Below are positions 9,236-19,330 of a stretch of 64,000 nt of DNA, piece after piece. The notes beneath the pieces are model-generated. The model had not been told where the DNA came from and made no database searches. It was given only the letters and a program-made list of their open reading frames with translations. Positions within the stretch are counted from its first letter, which is position 1. Each line of letters begins with the position of its first letter. The DNA is taken from positions 1-64,000 of the forward strand of contig NZ_JAFBDO010000007.1 of assembly GCF_016908295.1 (NCBI RefSeq), written 5' to 3'. The stretch comes from Thalassobacillus pellis. Lineage in GTDB: Bacteria; Bacillota; Bacilli; Bacillales; Halobacillaceae. The translations under genes were made by a program, and so were the position numbers.

Positions 9236-9901
9236 TTGTATTTGAACGTTATAAAAATTGGAGAGGCTTTGTTAGATAGCAGGGGGATCTTCTGGGAAGC
9301 CACACAACTTACTTTGGCCTTGACGGCTGTTTCAATTTTTATTGCAATCTTTATTGGTCTATTCTTTGCATTGTTAAAAATATCAAACATTAAACCACTG
9401 GAGTATGTTGCTAATATTTATATATTTATTGTTCGAGGTACACCATTAATCGTACAAATTTTCGTTTTTTATTATGGACTTACGGAAATTGCGATGATTT
9501 CAGGGTTTTGGTCAGCAACATTAGGGCTTGCTTTTCATAATGGGGCCTATATCGCAGAAATATTCAGAGGTTCCATTCAATCAATCGGAAAAGGACAATC
9601 GGAGGCTGGACGTTCGTTGGGAATGAACCGTAGTCAGACAATGACCCGAATCATCCTTCCGCAAGCGTTTCGTCGCGCCTTGCCCCCGCTTGGCAACCAG
9701 TTTATCATCGGTCTTAAGGATTCTTCCTTAGCCGCATTTATAGGTCTTGCGGAACTATTTGGCGTAGCTACGACGATGGGTGCAAACTCATTTGATTATA
9801 TGACGTGGCTGCTTGTAAGTGCAGTATGGTATTTGGTACTTGTACTCCTGCTTACGTTGATAGTAGGTGCTATTGAGAAGAAAATGGCCGTAAGTGACTA
9901 A
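9236..9901 (+). CDS. Amino-acid ABC transporter, permease
   Basis: A 221-residue inner-membrane permease of the HisM/ArtQ type with about five membrane segments. The EAA loop that docks the ATPase reads EAGRSLGMNRSQTM, followed by the family's ILPQAFRRALPP. An upstream in-frame GTG at 9203 lies inside the terminator hairpin and is rejected. GAGGAG at 9221-9226 points to TTG 9236, while TTG 9242 remains possible with AAGGAA at 9230-9235. The first TTG is chosen. It probably forms a homodimeric channel because no second permease gene is present. Confidence 0.88.
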   Translation: MYLNVIKIGEALLDSRGIFWEATQLTLALTAVSIFIAIFIGLFFALLKISNIKPLEYVANIYIFIVRGTPLIVQIFVFYYGLTEIAMISGFWSATLGLAFHNGAYIAEIFRGSIQSIGKGQSEAGRSLGMNRSQTMTRIILPQAFRRALPPLGNQFIIGLKDSSLAAFIGLAELFGVATTMGANSFDYMTWLLVSAVWYLVLVLLLTLIVGAIEKKMAVSD

Positions 9902-9920
9902 TTAGAAGGGAAGAATTATC

Positions 9921-10661
9921 TTGTCAGAAAATAAAGAAATGATTCGTGTAGAAAAATTAAATAAATCATTCGGTGACTTGCACGTATTGAAGGATATTGA
10001 TTTTACAGTTAATGAAAGTGAAGTGGTGGTGCTAATCGGAGCAAGTGGGTCCGGTAAAAGTACAATGCTCCGCTGCTTAAATTTCCTTGAACTGAAAAAT
10101 GATGGAAAAATCTTAATTAAAGGGAAAGAAACGGATCCGAAAAAAGACGATTTAAACAAAGTCAGGCAGCGGGTAGGTATGGTTTTTCAGCATTTTAATC
10201 TATTTCCTCATAAAACGGTATTGGAAAATGTTATAGAAGCACCTATCCAGGTCAAGAAGTTAAAAAAAGCGCAAGCAATAGAAGAAGGAAAAAAACTGTT
10301 AGCCAAGGTCGGATTGGCTGATAAAGCTGATGAATATCCAGCTCGCCTGTCTGGCGGACAAAAGCAGCGGGTTGCAATCGCCCGCTCACTAGCTATGAAG
10401 CCTGAGATCATGCTGTTTGATGAACCTACTTCAGCATTGGACCCTGAACTTGTAGGTGAAGTGCTGGCAACTATGAAAGAGCTTGCCCAGGAAGGGATGA
10501 CGATGGTTGTAGTCACCCATGAAATGGGTTTCGCCCGAGAGGTTGCCGATAAAGTCGTCTATATGCATGATGGGCGCATAGTGGAAGTTGGGGAGCCTAA
10601 TGAACTTTTCGACAATCCAAAAGAAGTAAGGACCCAGGAGTTTTTGAGTTCGATCCTGTAA
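9921..10661 (+). CDS. Amino-acid ABC transporter, ATPase
   Basis: A 246-residue nucleotide-binding subunit of the polar amino-acid (PAAT) class. It has Walker [10 protein letters not shown] (about 40-48), Q-loop [11 protein letters not shown], signature LSGGQKQR, Walker [13 protein letters not shown] and switch histidine VVTHEMGF. It begins at TTG 9921 with AGAAGGGAAG at 9904-9913 as ribosome-binding site, 19 nt after the permease. It powers uptake through the preceding permease. Confidence 0.93.
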   Translation: MSENKEMIRVEKLNKSFGDLHVLKDIDFTVNESEVVVLIGASGSGKSTMLRCLNFLELKNDGKILIKGKETDPKKDDLNKVRQRVGMVFQHFNLFPHKTVLENVIEAPIQVKKLKKAQAIEEGKKLLAKVGLADKADEYPARLSGGQKQRVAIARSLAMKPEIMLFDEPTSALDPELVGEVLATMKELAQEGMTMVVVTHEMGFAREVADKVVYMHDGRIVEVGEPNELFDNPKEVRTQEFLSSIL

Positions 10662-10808
10662 GGGACATTCCGGACCAACGAGAGCTCATCAGCCATTTTT
10701 GCCCGATACTTCTCAAATTTACTTTTTCACTTGGTATAAAACACATGCTAATGACAGCTGGGTTTTATGCTACTGAAAAAAATTTAAGATTTATGGAAGA
10801 TAGAAGTA

Positions 10809-10854
10809 AAAAAGCGGACTGTATGGAAATTAAAATTCCATATAGTCCGCTTTT
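10809..10854 (+). terminator. Terminator of the amino-acid transporter operon
   Basis: A long stem, AAAAGCGGACTGTATGGAAT with ATTCCATATAGTCCGCTTTT (one mismatch), about 20 bp, ends in TTTTCGTTT. Between it and the operon (10662-10808) nothing recognisable is seen. Confidence 0.88.
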
Positions 10855-10980
10855 CGTTTATCGAGAAGTGCTTTAGGCCATCTCTTTCCTTCATAAGTTG
10901 ACGATTTGTTTCATTTAAGCTGTAAAGATCACAATAGAGCCATAAATACGCATGGCTTTGATTTAGCCTCTGAAGAATAC

Positions 10981-11100
10981 CAGAGGAGCGATCGGTGGTG
11001 ACGCCTGCAGGAACAGTGCAAGCCGAAGATCCACTTAGACAAGTGACTTTCTTGACGATATTAGCTTAGGACGTGCCCGCGGCAAGCATCCAGAGACAAG
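10981..11100 (+). repeat. Dispersed structured intergenic repeat, copy 1
   Basis: About 120 bp sharing ordered blocks with 59397-59515: CTGCAGGAACAG, GCCGAAGATCCA, GACAAGTGA, CTTGAC, AGCTTAGG and GTGCCCGCGGCAAGC. The outer G/C blocks are near-complementary, and the central ACTT..CAAGTGA..TTCTTGAC part can form a hairpin. No transposase or coding capacity is present. The rest of this 540-bp spacer holds a terminator but no gene. Confidence 0.7.
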
Positions 11101-11202
11101 CGAATTGTAAGAAGCAACAGCTCCCTGGAGATAAAAAAGCTGTAGAAAAACATTATGTTTCTCTATCAAGCTACAACCTGGGAAGGTAAAGTACTTGCTG
11201 TA

Positions 11203-11685
11203 TTATTTTCTTTTCATAAGCATATAAATACCAATTACTATCAAAACTACCGGCCAAAACCTTTCTATTATGTTAAAAGCCTGGTTCAGCCAATAGAACC
11301 AGCTTGGAATTCCAGTGGTAACTATTGCAAAAATGGCAAGACCCACTAGCAGTAATCCAGGCAGGAGTCCCTTCTTGGTCTTGTTGTATTGCAGTAAAAG
11401 AGCAATGCCGACAATAAGTAAGTAGATACCCCAATGGTCAATCCAGAACGAATATGTCCGAATACCATGGAAATGCAGCCCCAATCCGAGTAATAAAGCT
11501 CCTGTGAAGATGCTTTGATAGTCATTAGATATATAACTATGTAGTAATAAAGACAAACCAATGATCATGAGAATGGTCGGCCAGGAATAGAAATCAGTAA
11601 ACAGGGGAATATGAAACTGCTGTAATAAAAAATAAGCTCCGATTCCTATCAGGAAAAATCCTACAAAGGTATTTTGTTTTTTCAT
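11203..11685 (-). CDS. Small multi-helix membrane protein (YsxD-like)
   Basis: A 160-residue hydrophobic protein with five or six membrane segments in short repeated helix pairs, each with an I-x-x-I-G-x-x-L/Y pattern (FFLIGIGAYFLL, ILMIIGLSLLL, LLVGLAIF, VLIVIGIYML). This pattern is typical of the membrane part of LiaF/LiaI-type proteins. An AGGAGGAG ribosome-binding site lies just upstream of the ATG on the minus strand. In B. subtilis, ysxD lies between engB and hemA, and size and position fit, but the homology is inferred. Its function is not known. It is divergent from hemA. Confidence 0.75.
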   Translation of the reverse strand: MKKQNTFVGFFLIGIGAYFLLQQFHIPLFTDFYSWPTILMIIGLSLLLHSYISNDYQSIFTGALLLGLGLHFHGIRTYSFWIDHWGIYLLIVGIALLLQYNKTKKGLLPGLLLVGLAIFAIVTTGIPSWFYWLNQAFNIIERFWPVVLIVIGIYMLMKRK

Positions 11686-11865
11686 GTAACTCCTCCTAAA
11701 CTGGGTAATAATGTCGATTTCTTGCGTAATAACAGCTATTATGATAAAGTACAGTCGTGAATAATGCGCTTTGAATGTGTACCAGCTTATATGTCAGGAC
11801 AACTTTATCCTATCATAGAGTTTCAAAAACTGGTCACATTTTCAAAAGGTTAATTACTATTGACA

Positions 11866-11874
11866 TGGTATAAT
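11866..11874 (+). promoter_or_regulatory. hemA promoter, extended -10
   Basis: TG-G-TATAAT at 11866-11874 forms a strong extended -10. No good -35 hexamer is seen. The overlapping TATAATGATTCATATA is only a loose match to the B. subtilis PerR operator; the hem operon is PerR-controlled there, so regulation is possible but not shown. Confidence 0.6.
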
Positions 11875-11922
11875 GATTCATATAAAACTGCTCGTCAGGA
11901 AAGTCTTTTGGGGGTAGATTAA

Positions 11923-13296
11923 ATGCATATTCTAGTTGTCGGCGTAAATTATAAAAAAGCCCCTGTAGAAATTAGGGAAAAACTCACATTCTCCGACCAG
12001 CATGTAACAGAAGCTATGGTTGAACTCAACCAGCAGAAGAGCGTGTTGGAAAATGTGATTGTTTCTACATGCAATCGTACGGAAATTTATGCTGTCGTAG
12101 ACCAACTTCATACAGGCCGACATTACATCAAACAATTTTTGGCCAACTGGTTCGGGGTGGACAAAGCTTCTTTTTCACCATATTTAACAATTTATGAAGC
12201 TGATGGAGCGATTGAACACTTGCTTCGTGTAACCTGTGGTCTGGATTCTATGGTCCTTGGGGAGACACAGATTCTCGGCCAGGTAAAACAAGCATTCTTG
12301 CTCGCCCAGGAATCAAACACAACAGGAACGATATTTAACCAGCTGTTCAGACAAACAGTTACAATGGCTAAACGTGCTCATAAAGAAACGGAAATTGGGG
12401 AGAATGCAGTATCTGTCAGTTATGCTGCCGTGGAACTTGCCCGGAAGATATTTGGCGATCTTGTCAATAAACACGTAGTGATTTTAGGGGCGGGTAAAAT
12501 GGGCGAGCTTGCCGCCAAAAACCTGCATGGTTCAGGGGTAAAAAAGGTGACAGTAATCAACCGGACTATGGCAAAAGCTCAGTTAGTAGCAGATGAGTTC
12601 AATGGGGAAGCAAGAACAATGGAAGACCTTCAGAGTACGTTAAAAGATGCTGACATCTTGATCAGCTCCACCGGTGCAAAAGGGTATGTCATCACCGAAA
12701 GTACGATGAAGGCTGTCCACAAATCGAGAAGGGGAAAGCCGTTATTCCTTGTTGATATTGCAGTTCCTCGTGACTTAGATCCCGCAATGGAAGACTTAGA
12801 AAGTGTGTTCCTTTATGATATTGATGATTTACAGGGAATAGTCGACGCTAATTTAGCTGCCAGAAAAGAAGCAGCTGAAGTAATTGAAATCATGATCGAA
12901 GAAGAAATCATAACCTTCAAAGAGTGGTTGCAAACGATTGGCGTAGTGCCAGTGATATCAGCACTTCGTAAAAAGTCACTGTCCATTCAGGCGGAAACAA
13001 TGAAAAGTATTGAACGGAAGCTGCCGGATTTGACGGAGCGTGAAAAGAAAGTATTGAATAAGCATACGAAGAGTATCATCAATCAGATGCTGAAAAATCC
13101 GATACTGCAGGCAAAGGAATTGGCCGCTCAACCGGATGCAGACGAAGCTTTACGTCTGTTCACACAGATTTTTGGAATTGAAGAGCATGTGCAAGATGAA
13201 CTCCGGGCAAACCAGGAAGATAACAAAAAAACTGTGTCCCTGGACCGAAATGGTGAAATATCCTTTCCTACCATAACGAGCGCTTCCACACACTAG
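11923..13296 (+). CDS. hemA: Glutamyl-tRNA reductase
   Basis: A 457-residue enzyme that reduces glutamyl-tRNA(Glu) to glutamate-1-semialdehyde with NADPH, the first committed haem step. The catalytic cysteine is in STCNRTEIY (about residue 50). The [15 protein letters not shown] block is followed by the NADPH fold [13 protein letters not shown] (about 188-200) and the C-terminal helical dimerisation domain from about 320. A GGGGGT stretch precedes the ATG. It is the first gene of a six-gene operon with spacings of 24 nt or less or overlaps, so supply of all enzymes is linked. The C-terminal ~25 residues are less conserved in type. Confidence 0.97.
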   Translation: MHILVVGVNYKKAPVEIREKLTFSDQHVTEAMVELNQQKSVLENVIVSTCNRTEIYAVVDQLHTGRHYIKQFLANWFGVDKASFSPYLTIYEADGAIEHLLRVTCGLDSMVLGETQILGQVKQAFLLAQESNTTGTIFNQLFRQTVTMAKRAHKETEIGENAVSVSYAAVELARKIFGDLVNKHVVILGAGKMGELAAKNLHGSGVKKVTVINRTMAKAQLVADEFNGEARTMEDLQSTLKDADILISSTGAKGYVITESTMKAVHKSRRGKPLFLVDIAVPRDLDPAMEDLESVFLYDIDDLQGIVDANLAARKEAAEVIEIMIEEEIITFKEWLQTIGVVPVISALRKKSLSIQAETMKSIERKLPDLTEREKKVLNKHTKSIINQMLKNPILQAKELAAQPDADEALRLFTQIFGIEEHVQDELRANQEDNKKTVSLDRNGEISFPTITSASTH

Positions 13297-13313
13297 TAAG
13301 GAAGGTATATCAT

Positions 13314-14132
13314 ATGCTCGCTGAAAAATGGGTTTATGAATTAGTTATCATCTTATATGCTTTAAGCGTAATTGGATACTTTATCGATTTCATCCAGCAT
13401 AACCGGAAGGCCAACAAGCTTGCCTTCTGGTTACTTAGTATGGTTTGGACTTTGCAAACCTTTTTTTTATTGTCTCAGATATTTGTAAAAGAAAACTTTC
13501 CTGTAATGACGATTTACGATGGACTCTATTTCTACACATGGATTCTTGTGACCTTTTCCTTGATTATCAACCGGTTGTTCCGTGTGGATTTTCTTGTTTT
13601 CTTTACCAATCTTGTAGGGTTTTTCATAATGCTTCTTCACATTTCAACTCGTGCCCAAAAGGATTTGACGGAAAACGGTGTTCGACTGGTTGATGAAATG
13701 CTCATAGGGCATATCACGTTGGCGTTGATCTCCTATGGTTTTTTTACCCTTTCTTTCATTTTTTCTATTATGTATTTGCTGCAATATCGTCTGTTGAAAC
13801 GGAAAGAATGGAACAAGAAGCTTTGGCGGCTGGGAGACTTGTCCAAACTTGATCAGTTTTCTTTTGTATCGGTCACTTTCGGAGTCCCTTTGCTCATGCT
13901 TGCCATAATCCTTGGAATTGTCTGGGCGTATAACTCAGGGGACGTATTTTATTGGTATGATTCTAAAACATTAGGTTCATTCATTGTACTGGTTGTCTAT
14001 ATTGTTTTTCTGTTTTTGAGAATTGTCAAAAAATATCAGGGAAGAGCAATCGCCATGTATAATGCAGCCGCATTTCTATTTTTATTGATCAACTTCTTTT
14101 TATTTGGATCTCTATCCAATTTTCATTTTTAG
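13314..14132 (+). CDS. hemX: HemX, membrane protein of the haem operon
   Basis: A 272-residue integral membrane protein with about eight helices and homology-type features of the cytochrome c assembly (CcsA/HemX) family, including conserved histidines and tryptophans around GHITLALISYGFF and IVWAYNSGDVFYWYDSKT. In B. subtilis HemX lowers the cellular amount of HemA. It begins at ATG 13314 behind AAGGAAGG, 17 nt after hemA. Confidence 0.93.
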   Translation: MLAEKWVYELVIILYALSVIGYFIDFIQHNRKANKLAFWLLSMVWTLQTFFLLSQIFVKENFPVMTIYDGLYFYTWILVTFSLIINRLFRVDFLVFFTNLVGFFIMLLHISTRAQKDLTENGVRLVDEMLIGHITLALISYGFFTLSFIFSIMYLLQYRLLKRKEWNKKLWRLGDLSKLDQFSFVSVTFGVPLLMLAIILGIVWAYNSGDVFYWYDSKTLGSFIVLVVYIVFLFLRIVKKYQGRAIAMYNAAAFLFLLINFFLFGSLSNFHF

Positions 14133-14148
14133 TTGAGGAGGCTACGTC

Positions 14149-15078
14149 GTGCGTAAAATTATCATTGGTTCGAGAAAAAGCAATCTAGCAATCACACAGA
14201 CAGAATGGGTGATAGCCCAACTCCAAAAATTCTATCCGGAAGTGGAATTTGAAATTAAAAGGATTTCAACAAAAGGAGATCAGATTCTTAATGTTACTCT
14301 TTCCAAAGTGGGTGGGAAAGGACTGTTTGTTAAAGAAATCGAGCGGGCTATGTATGAGGAAGAAATCGACATGGCTGTCCATAGTATGAAAGACATGCCA
14401 TCTGTCATTTCGGAAGGACTGATGATTGCTTCTGTACCGGTTCGCGAGGATCACCGTGATGCTTTTGTTTCTAACAATAAAGTACTCCTCAAAGATCTTC
14501 CTTCCGGCTCGGTGGTAGGGACAAGCAGTCTCCGTCGAGAATCCCAGATTCGTGCGGCACGTCCTGATCTGGAAGTGAAGTGGATAAGGGGGAACATTGA
14601 CACCCGTCTTAAGAAAATGAAGGATGGAGAATTTGATGCAATCGTGCTGGCAGCAGCCGGGCTGAAACGAATGGGCTGGAGCGATGAAGTAGTGACGGAA
14701 TATCTGGAACCAGAAATCTGTGTTTCGGCTGTCGGACAGGGAGCGCTGGCTATCCAATGTCGGGAATCAGATTCTGAATTACGAGAAATGCTAGCCAACA
14801 TCAATGATGCATATACAGAAAAGACGGTAGCTGCAGAGCGGAGATTCCTTCATGATTTAGATGGCGGCTGTCAGGTACCTATCGGTGGACATGCCTATCT
14901 GGAAAATGATGAAGTAGTTTTGACAGCGCTGGTTGCTACTCCTGATGGTAAGACTATTTTAAAGGAAACTTTTCGTGGAAATGATCCCGATAAGGTAGGG
15001 CAGGAGGCTGCCGCTCATTTGAAAAAACAAGGAGCCCAGGAAATCGTAAACAATGCGAAAGAGGAGCTTGACCAATAA
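14149..15078 (+). CDS. hemC: Porphobilinogen deaminase (hydroxymethylbilane synthase)
   Basis: A 309-residue enzyme that joins four porphobilinogens into hydroxymethylbilane. The cysteine holding the dipyrromethane cofactor is in [11 protein letters not shown] (about residue 243). Other landmarks are GSRKSNLA at the N-terminus, AVHSMKDMP and [10 protein letters not shown]. It begins at GTG 14149 behind GAGGAGG. Its TAA shares one base with the hemD start codon, so translation is coupled. Confidence 0.97.
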   Translation: MRKIIIGSRKSNLAITQTEWVIAQLQKFYPEVEFEIKRISTKGDQILNVTLSKVGGKGLFVKEIERAMYEEEIDMAVHSMKDMPSVISEGLMIASVPVREDHRDAFVSNNKVLLKDLPSGSVVGTSSLRRESQIRAARPDLEVKWIRGNIDTRLKKMKDGEFDAIVLAAAGLKRMGWSDEVVTEYLEPEICVSAVGQGALAIQCRESDSELREMLANINDAYTEKTVAAERRFLHDLDGGCQVPIGGHAYLENDEVVLTALVATPDGKTILKETFRGNDPDKVGQEAAAHLKKQGAQEIVNNAKEELDQ

Positions 15079-15869
15079 TGGAAAACCTGCAAGGGAGAAC
15101 CATTCTTGTCACTCGCTCGAAAAAGAGTAAGGGCGCATTTTCTGAGCAGATTAGAAAAGCAGGGGGGAATCCTGTTGAGGTTCCCTTGCTGCAATTTGCA
15201 ATACGAGACACAATGGAAAATAACCAGATGATAAATGGACTTCACGATTATAACTGGGTTTTCTTCACCAGCATTAATGGCGTGGAGTTTTTTTTCGAAC
15301 TTTGGAACAAACACAAAAAATCTTGGCCTGCCAATGTAAAACTTGCTGCAGTCGGAGAGAAGACAGGGAATGCCTTATTAGGCCAGGGTATCAACGTAGA
15401 TTTTGTGCCTGATACTTTTTCGGCAAGTAATATGGCAGATCAGTTTTTAAAGCGCTACCCTGAACCCGGGCGGATCCTTTTAGTCAGGGGCAATCTTTCC
15501 CGCCCTACGCTTCCGGAAGTCTTTCGTCAACAGCGTGTCTTTTTCCAAACGATGACCGTGTATGATACGCTACCTGTAGAAGACCAGCAGGCATCGTTAA
15601 TTCCATTTTTGGAGAGAGGTTTACTGGATGCCTACACATTCACCAGTCCCTCCACCATAAGTGCTTTTCATAATATTTGCTGTTCACATAAGGATTATCA
15701 TCGTTTCCTTTTGAAGCCGTGTGTTTGTATTGGGCCGACAACAGCTTCCGAAGCAGAAAAGACGGGGTTTTCCAACGTACTTACACCACCATCCAACTAC
15801 ACCATAGAAGGTATGATCGAAGTGATGGAAAGGTATTTCAAACAGAAAGGACAAGATATAAATGGATAA
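15078..15869 (+). CDS. hemD: Uroporphyrinogen-III synthase
   Basis: A 263-residue enzyme that cyclises hydroxymethylbilane with inversion of ring D. This family is poorly conserved. Visible marks are [10 protein letters not shown] at the N-terminus, [22 protein letters not shown] and the [12 protein letters not shown] block with the late [15 protein letters not shown] motif. The place between hemC and hemB, with overlaps at both ends, makes the call firm. Confidence 0.93.
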   Translation: MENLQGRTILVTRSKKSKGAFSEQIRKAGGNPVEVPLLQFAIRDTMENNQMINGLHDYNWVFFTSINGVEFFFELWNKHKKSWPANVKLAAVGEKTGNALLGQGINVDFVPDTFSASNMADQFLKRYPEPGRILLVRGNLSRPTLPEVFRQQRVFFQTMTVYDTLPVEDQQASLIPFLERGLLDAYTFTSPSTISAFHNICCSHKDYHRFLLKPCVCIGPTTASEAEKTGFSNVLTPPSNYTIEGMIEVMERYFKQKGQDING

Positions 15870-16839
15870 CACTGGCTTTAAGCGCCATCGCAGACTTCGC
15901 CGTACCGAATCATTACGAGCACTAGTACGGGAGACGAAGTTGACAAAAGAAGACCTCATCTACCCTATTTTTGTTGTGGAAGGCGAGGGAATCAGAAAAG
16001 AAGTTCCTTCGATGCCAGGTGTCCACCATATTTCGCTGGAATATTTGAACGATGAAATGAAGGAACTGGAAGCTCTGGGAATCCGCTCTGTCATCGTATT
16101 CGGTGTTCCGAAAGAAAAAGACGCACAAGGCAGCCAGGCTTATTGTGAGCATGGCATTGTCCAGCAGGCCATTCGTCAGATTAAAAAGAATGTTCCTTCC
16201 TTGGCAGTGGTGGCTGATACCTGCCTGTGTCAGTATACGGACCATGGTCATTGTGGGCTGGTTGAGAATGGGGAAGTACTGAATGATCCTTCCTTGGAGT
16301 TGCTCGTTAAAACGGCAGTCAGCCAGGCTGAGGCAGGTGCTGATATCATCGCACCTTCCAACATGATGGATGGGTTTGTGGCTGCAATCAGGAAAGGTCT
16401 GGATGAAGCTGGTTATAGCCAAATTCCTATCATGTCTTATGCAGTCAAATATGCGTCTGCTTTTTACGGGCCGTTTCGTGATGCTGCTCACAGTTCCCCG
16501 CAATTCGGAGATCGTAAAGCGTACCAAATGGATCCGGCAAACCGGCAGGAGGCAATCCGGGAAGCGGCTTCTGATATGGAAGAAGGGGCAGATTTTCTTA
16601 TCGTCAAACCCGCCCTCTCTTACCTTGATATTATGAGGGAAGTGAAGGATCGATTTCATGCACCCCTGGTAGCCTACAACGTCAGTGGAGAATATTCCAT
16701 GATCAAGGCGGCTGCCATGAACGGTTGGGTCAATGAACAGGAAATAGTAATGGAAAAATTAACTTCCATGAAACGTGCTGGAGCTGATTTGATAATTACT
16801 TATTTTGCAAAAGATGTTGCAGAATGGCTGAATGAGTAA
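15862..16839 (+). CDS. hemB: Delta-aminolevulinic acid dehydratase (porphobilinogen synthase)
   Basis: A 325-residue enzyme that condenses two 5-aminolevulinates to porphobilinogen. The zinc site [13 protein letters not shown] (about 118-130) has three cysteines, so the enzyme is the zinc-dependent type. The Schiff-base lysines are in [16 protein letters not shown] and [12 protein letters not shown]. It overlaps hemD by 8 nt. Confidence 0.97.
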   Translation: MDNTGFKRHRRLRRTESLRALVRETKLTKEDLIYPIFVVEGEGIRKEVPSMPGVHHISLEYLNDEMKELEALGIRSVIVFGVPKEKDAQGSQAYCEHGIVQQAIRQIKKNVPSLAVVADTCLCQYTDHGHCGLVENGEVLNDPSLELLVKTAVSQAEAGADIIAPSNMMDGFVAAIRKGLDEAGYSQIPIMSYAVKYASAFYGPFRDAAHSSPQFGDRKAYQMDPANRQEAIREAASDMEEGADFLIVKPALSYLDIMREVKDRFHAPLVAYNVSGEYSMIKAAAMNGWVNEQEIVMEKLTSMKRAGADLIITYFAKDVAEWLNE

Positions 16840-16863
16840 CTTTAGAAGAGGAAGGTGTGCATA

Positions 16864-18156
16864 ATGAAAAAATTTGATCGCTCTATTGATGCTTATAAAG
16901 AAGCTGTTGATCTGATGCCTGGCGGTGTTAACTCTCCGGTGAGGGCTTTCAATTCAGTCAACATGGATCCTATTTTTATGGAAAGAGGGAAAGGTTCTAA
17001 AATCTATGATATCGATGGAAATGAATACATCGACTATGTCCTCAGCTGGGGACCATTGATTCTTGGTCATGCGGACGATCGCGTTGTAGAGAAGCTAAAA
17101 GCCGTTACGGAGCGTGGAACAAGCTTTGGTGCCCCGACTGAAATAGAGAACCAACTGGCAAAACTAGTGATCGATCGCGTACCATCCATCGAAATGCTGC
17201 GAATGGTAAACTCAGGTACCGAAGCTACAATGAGTGCGCTGCGTGTTGCCAGAGGATATACTGGGCGTAACAAAATTCTCAAATTCGAGGGTAATTACCA
17301 TGGTCATGGGGATTCTTTGCTGATCAAAGCAGGGTCGGGAGTTGCCACTCTTGGACTTCCTGATTCTCCAGGTGTACCGACTGGTACAGCGGAAAACACG
17401 ATTACAGTTCCATATAATGATATGGAAAGTGTCCGTTATGCTTTTGATCGGTTTGGCGATGATATTGCTGCTGTCATTGTGGAGCCGGTAGCTGGAAATA
17501 TGGGAGTCGTACCACCGCAAGATAACTTCCTTGAGGAATTACGTCAGATTACTATAAAAAATGGAACAGTGTTAATATTTGATGAAGTAATGACTGGTTT
17601 CCGCGTAGGTTATAACTGTGCTCAAGGTCATTTTGGTGTAACTCCTGATATGACTTGCCTTGGTAAAGTTATTGGAGGAGGACTCCCGGTAGGTGCTTAT
17701 GGCGGAAAAAGGGAGATTATGGAACGTGTAGCCCCAACTGGTGATATTTATCAGGCTGGTACACTTTCTGGAAATCCGCTTGCAATGACTGCTGGATTTG
17801 AAACCCTTCAGGCGATGGATGATCAGGCATACGCTGATATTAATGATAAGGTAGATCGCCTGATTGCCGGTTTTACAGAAGCTGCAGTGGAGCATAACGT
17901 ACCACTCACAGTCAATAGGGCAGGTTCAATGGTTGGCTTTTTCTTTAATAAACAAGGCGTCTATAATTTTGAAACAGCTAGTGCATCTGATCTTGATCTA
18001 TTTGCTTCTTATTATCAAGGGATGATAAATGAAGGTGTATTCCTTCCTCCTTCCCAGTTTGAAGGGGTATTCTTATCTACTGCCCATTCAATAGAAGACA
18101 TCGAGAAAACTATTGAAGCTGTGAAAAAAGTATTCAGCCGAATTACCGCAAAGTAA
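16864..18156 (+). CDS. hemL: Glutamate-1-semialdehyde 2,1-aminomutase
   Basis: A 430-residue PLP-dependent aminomutase that converts glutamate-1-semialdehyde to 5-aminolevulinate, acting on the product of HemA. The PLP lysine is in [17 protein letters not shown] (about K268). The aminotransferase landmarks [12 protein letters not shown] and [11 protein letters not shown] are present. The start is ATG 16864 behind GGAAGGTG (16850-16857); an in-frame GTG at 16855 overlaps that site. It is the last gene of the operon and is followed by a terminator. Confidence 0.97.
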   Translation: MKKFDRSIDAYKEAVDLMPGGVNSPVRAFNSVNMDPIFMERGKGSKIYDIDGNEYIDYVLSWGPLILGHADDRVVEKLKAVTERGTSFGAPTEIENQLAKLVIDRVPSIEMLRMVNSGTEATMSALRVARGYTGRNKILKFEGNYHGHGDSLLIKAGSGVATLGLPDSPGVPTGTAENTITVPYNDMESVRYAFDRFGDDIAAVIVEPVAGNMGVVPPQDNFLEELRQITIKNGTVLIFDEVMTGFRVGYNCAQGHFGVTPDMTCLGKVIGGGLPVGAYGGKREIMERVAPTGDIYQAGTLSGNPLAMTAGFETLQAMDDQAYADINDKVDRLIAGFTEAAVEHNVPLTVNRAGSMVGFFFNKQGVYNFETASASDLDLFASYYQGMINEGVFLPPSQFEGVFLSTAHSIEDIEKTIEAVKKVFSRITAK

Positions 18157-18161
18157 TGTGC

Positions 18162-18206
18162 TAATCCCCCTATTCTAATCTATTAGGATGGGGGATTTTC
18201 TTTTTC
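18162..18206 (+). terminator. Terminator of the hem operon
   Basis: AATCCCCC (18163-18170) pairs with GGGGGATT, extended by a bulged upper stem (TATTCT/AGGAT), and is followed by TTCTTTTTCTT. Confidence 0.85.
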
Positions 18207-18208
18207 TT

Positions 18209-18237
18209 GTATAATTGACCTCTTCCATGCATAAAGT
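18209..18237 (+). promoter_or_regulatory. Candidate sigma-E promoter for spoVID
   Basis: GTATAAT (18209-18215), a 14-bp spacer and CATAAAGT (18230-18237) resemble the mother-cell sigma-E consensus (ATA-containing -35, CATACANT -10, 14-bp spacing). spoVID is sigma-E dependent in B. subtilis, so the position is right. The -10 has one mismatch among informative bases. Confidence 0.5.
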
Positions 18238-18280
18238 TGAACAGAGATGAATGTTGTGTCACAAGGGAGGAGGAAAATAC

Positions 18281-19273
18281 GTGACTAGTGAAAATAATAA
18301 TGTATTCACGTTTTATTTGGATGAAGCCCTGTGGTTTGAAAGGGGACAGGAAGTCAAAGAATTGATGGGGATCTCATTAGATCCGGAAATTGTTATTCAC
18401 CCGCAAGAGGAAAATGTGTTAATACAAGGAACCATCGATCTTACAGGTGAATATTTTGTAAAGGATCCATCAGACAACTCTGAACCAGGAGCGGTTGCTC
18501 CATTCCCTTCAAGGAAGCTGATCGACAATGTTGAACGGTCTGAAGAAGGGGCAAGCCAATTTTTTCACCAATTTCCAGTAGAAGTATCTATCCCGAGAAA
18601 CAGAGTGGATAATATCGATAACGTTGCGGTAAGCATTGATGTTTTTGATTATGAACTCCCGGCATCGAATCAACTGAAGCTACATGCGACGGTTGCTATC
18701 CATGGTATTGAGGAAGCGGCACGCGAATCAGTTTCTGAGAGTTTAGATGAGGAGCGGAATGAAGGCGAACAACAGGAGTGGAACGAGCCTTATAGTTTTG
18801 AGGTGAATCTCCCTTTTGAAGGAGAATCATCCAGCCAGGAAGATTCAGGCCAGGAAGAAGATGAAAAAGAAGAGTCGTCCAGTGGTGATCGTTGGAAATA
18901 TAAAAAAGTTCAGTCCTTTTCAGAGTTTTTTAATACGAACCAGCCTCCTGTTGAAGTCGAGGAGGAAGGTGTGGAGGTAAATGAATCCCCATCCTCATCG
19001 ACAGTCTTATATTTAGACGAAGACGATGGTCATACGGATGAATCGTCCTCACCGCAGCGACAGGAAGGCAACCAATTATTGTTCAGTATGTTTGAAGAAA
19101 GGGAAGAAACTTATACTAAAATGAAAATGTGCATCGTACAGGAAGATGATACTCTTGAGACGATTGCAGACAAATATCAGGTATCCAAAACTAACTTGAC
19201 TAAGGTAAATAATGTCTTTGAGGATGATTTAAAACCCGGAAAGATACTTTATATCCCTACGCATTCATCATAA
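18281..19273 (+). CDS. spoVID: SpoVID, spore coat assembly protein with C-terminal LysM
   Basis: A 330-residue mother-cell protein that encases the forespore with coat and recruits SafA. The N-terminal beta-rich region (about 1-165) carries the encasement part starting at FTFYLDEALWFERGQEV. The middle (about 160-265) is a Ser/Glu-rich acidic linker. A LysM domain closes the protein (CIVQEDDTLETIADKYQVSK, about 281-327). It is much shorter than the 575-residue B. subtilis protein, mainly in the linker. The start is GTG 18281 behind GGGAGGAGG (18265-18273); an in-frame ATG at 18251 lies upstream of that site and is rejected. Confidence 0.92.
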   Translation: MTSENNNVFTFYLDEALWFERGQEVKELMGISLDPEIVIHPQEENVLIQGTIDLTGEYFVKDPSDNSEPGAVAPFPSRKLIDNVERSEEGASQFFHQFPVEVSIPRNRVDNIDNVAVSIDVFDYELPASNQLKLHATVAIHGIEEAARESVSESLDEERNEGEQQEWNEPYSFEVNLPFEGESSSQEDSGQEEDEKEESSSGDRWKYKKVQSFSEFFNTNQPPVEVEEEGVEVNESPSSSTVLYLDEDDGHTDESSSPQRQEGNQLLFSMFEEREETYTKMKMCIVQEDDTLETIADKYQVSKTNLTKVNNVFEDDLKPGKILYIPTHSS

Positions 19274-19279
19274 AACAAA

Positions 19280-19306
19280 GGCACTTGTCGTAGTACGACA
19301 AGTGCC
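19280..19306 (+). other. Hairpin between spoVID and ysxE
   Basis: GGCACTTGTCGT and ACGACAAGTGCC form a perfect 12-bp stem with a 3-nt loop, but no T tract follows. It may stabilise or attenuate the transcript rather than end it. Confidence 0.6.
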
Positions 19307-19330
19307 CTCTGTGTTCATGGAGGGATTACA

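Noticed and set aside
11858-11885. PerR box at the hemA promoter
   Set aside because: Only about half of the positions agree with the consensus, and the A/T-rich -10 itself explains them.
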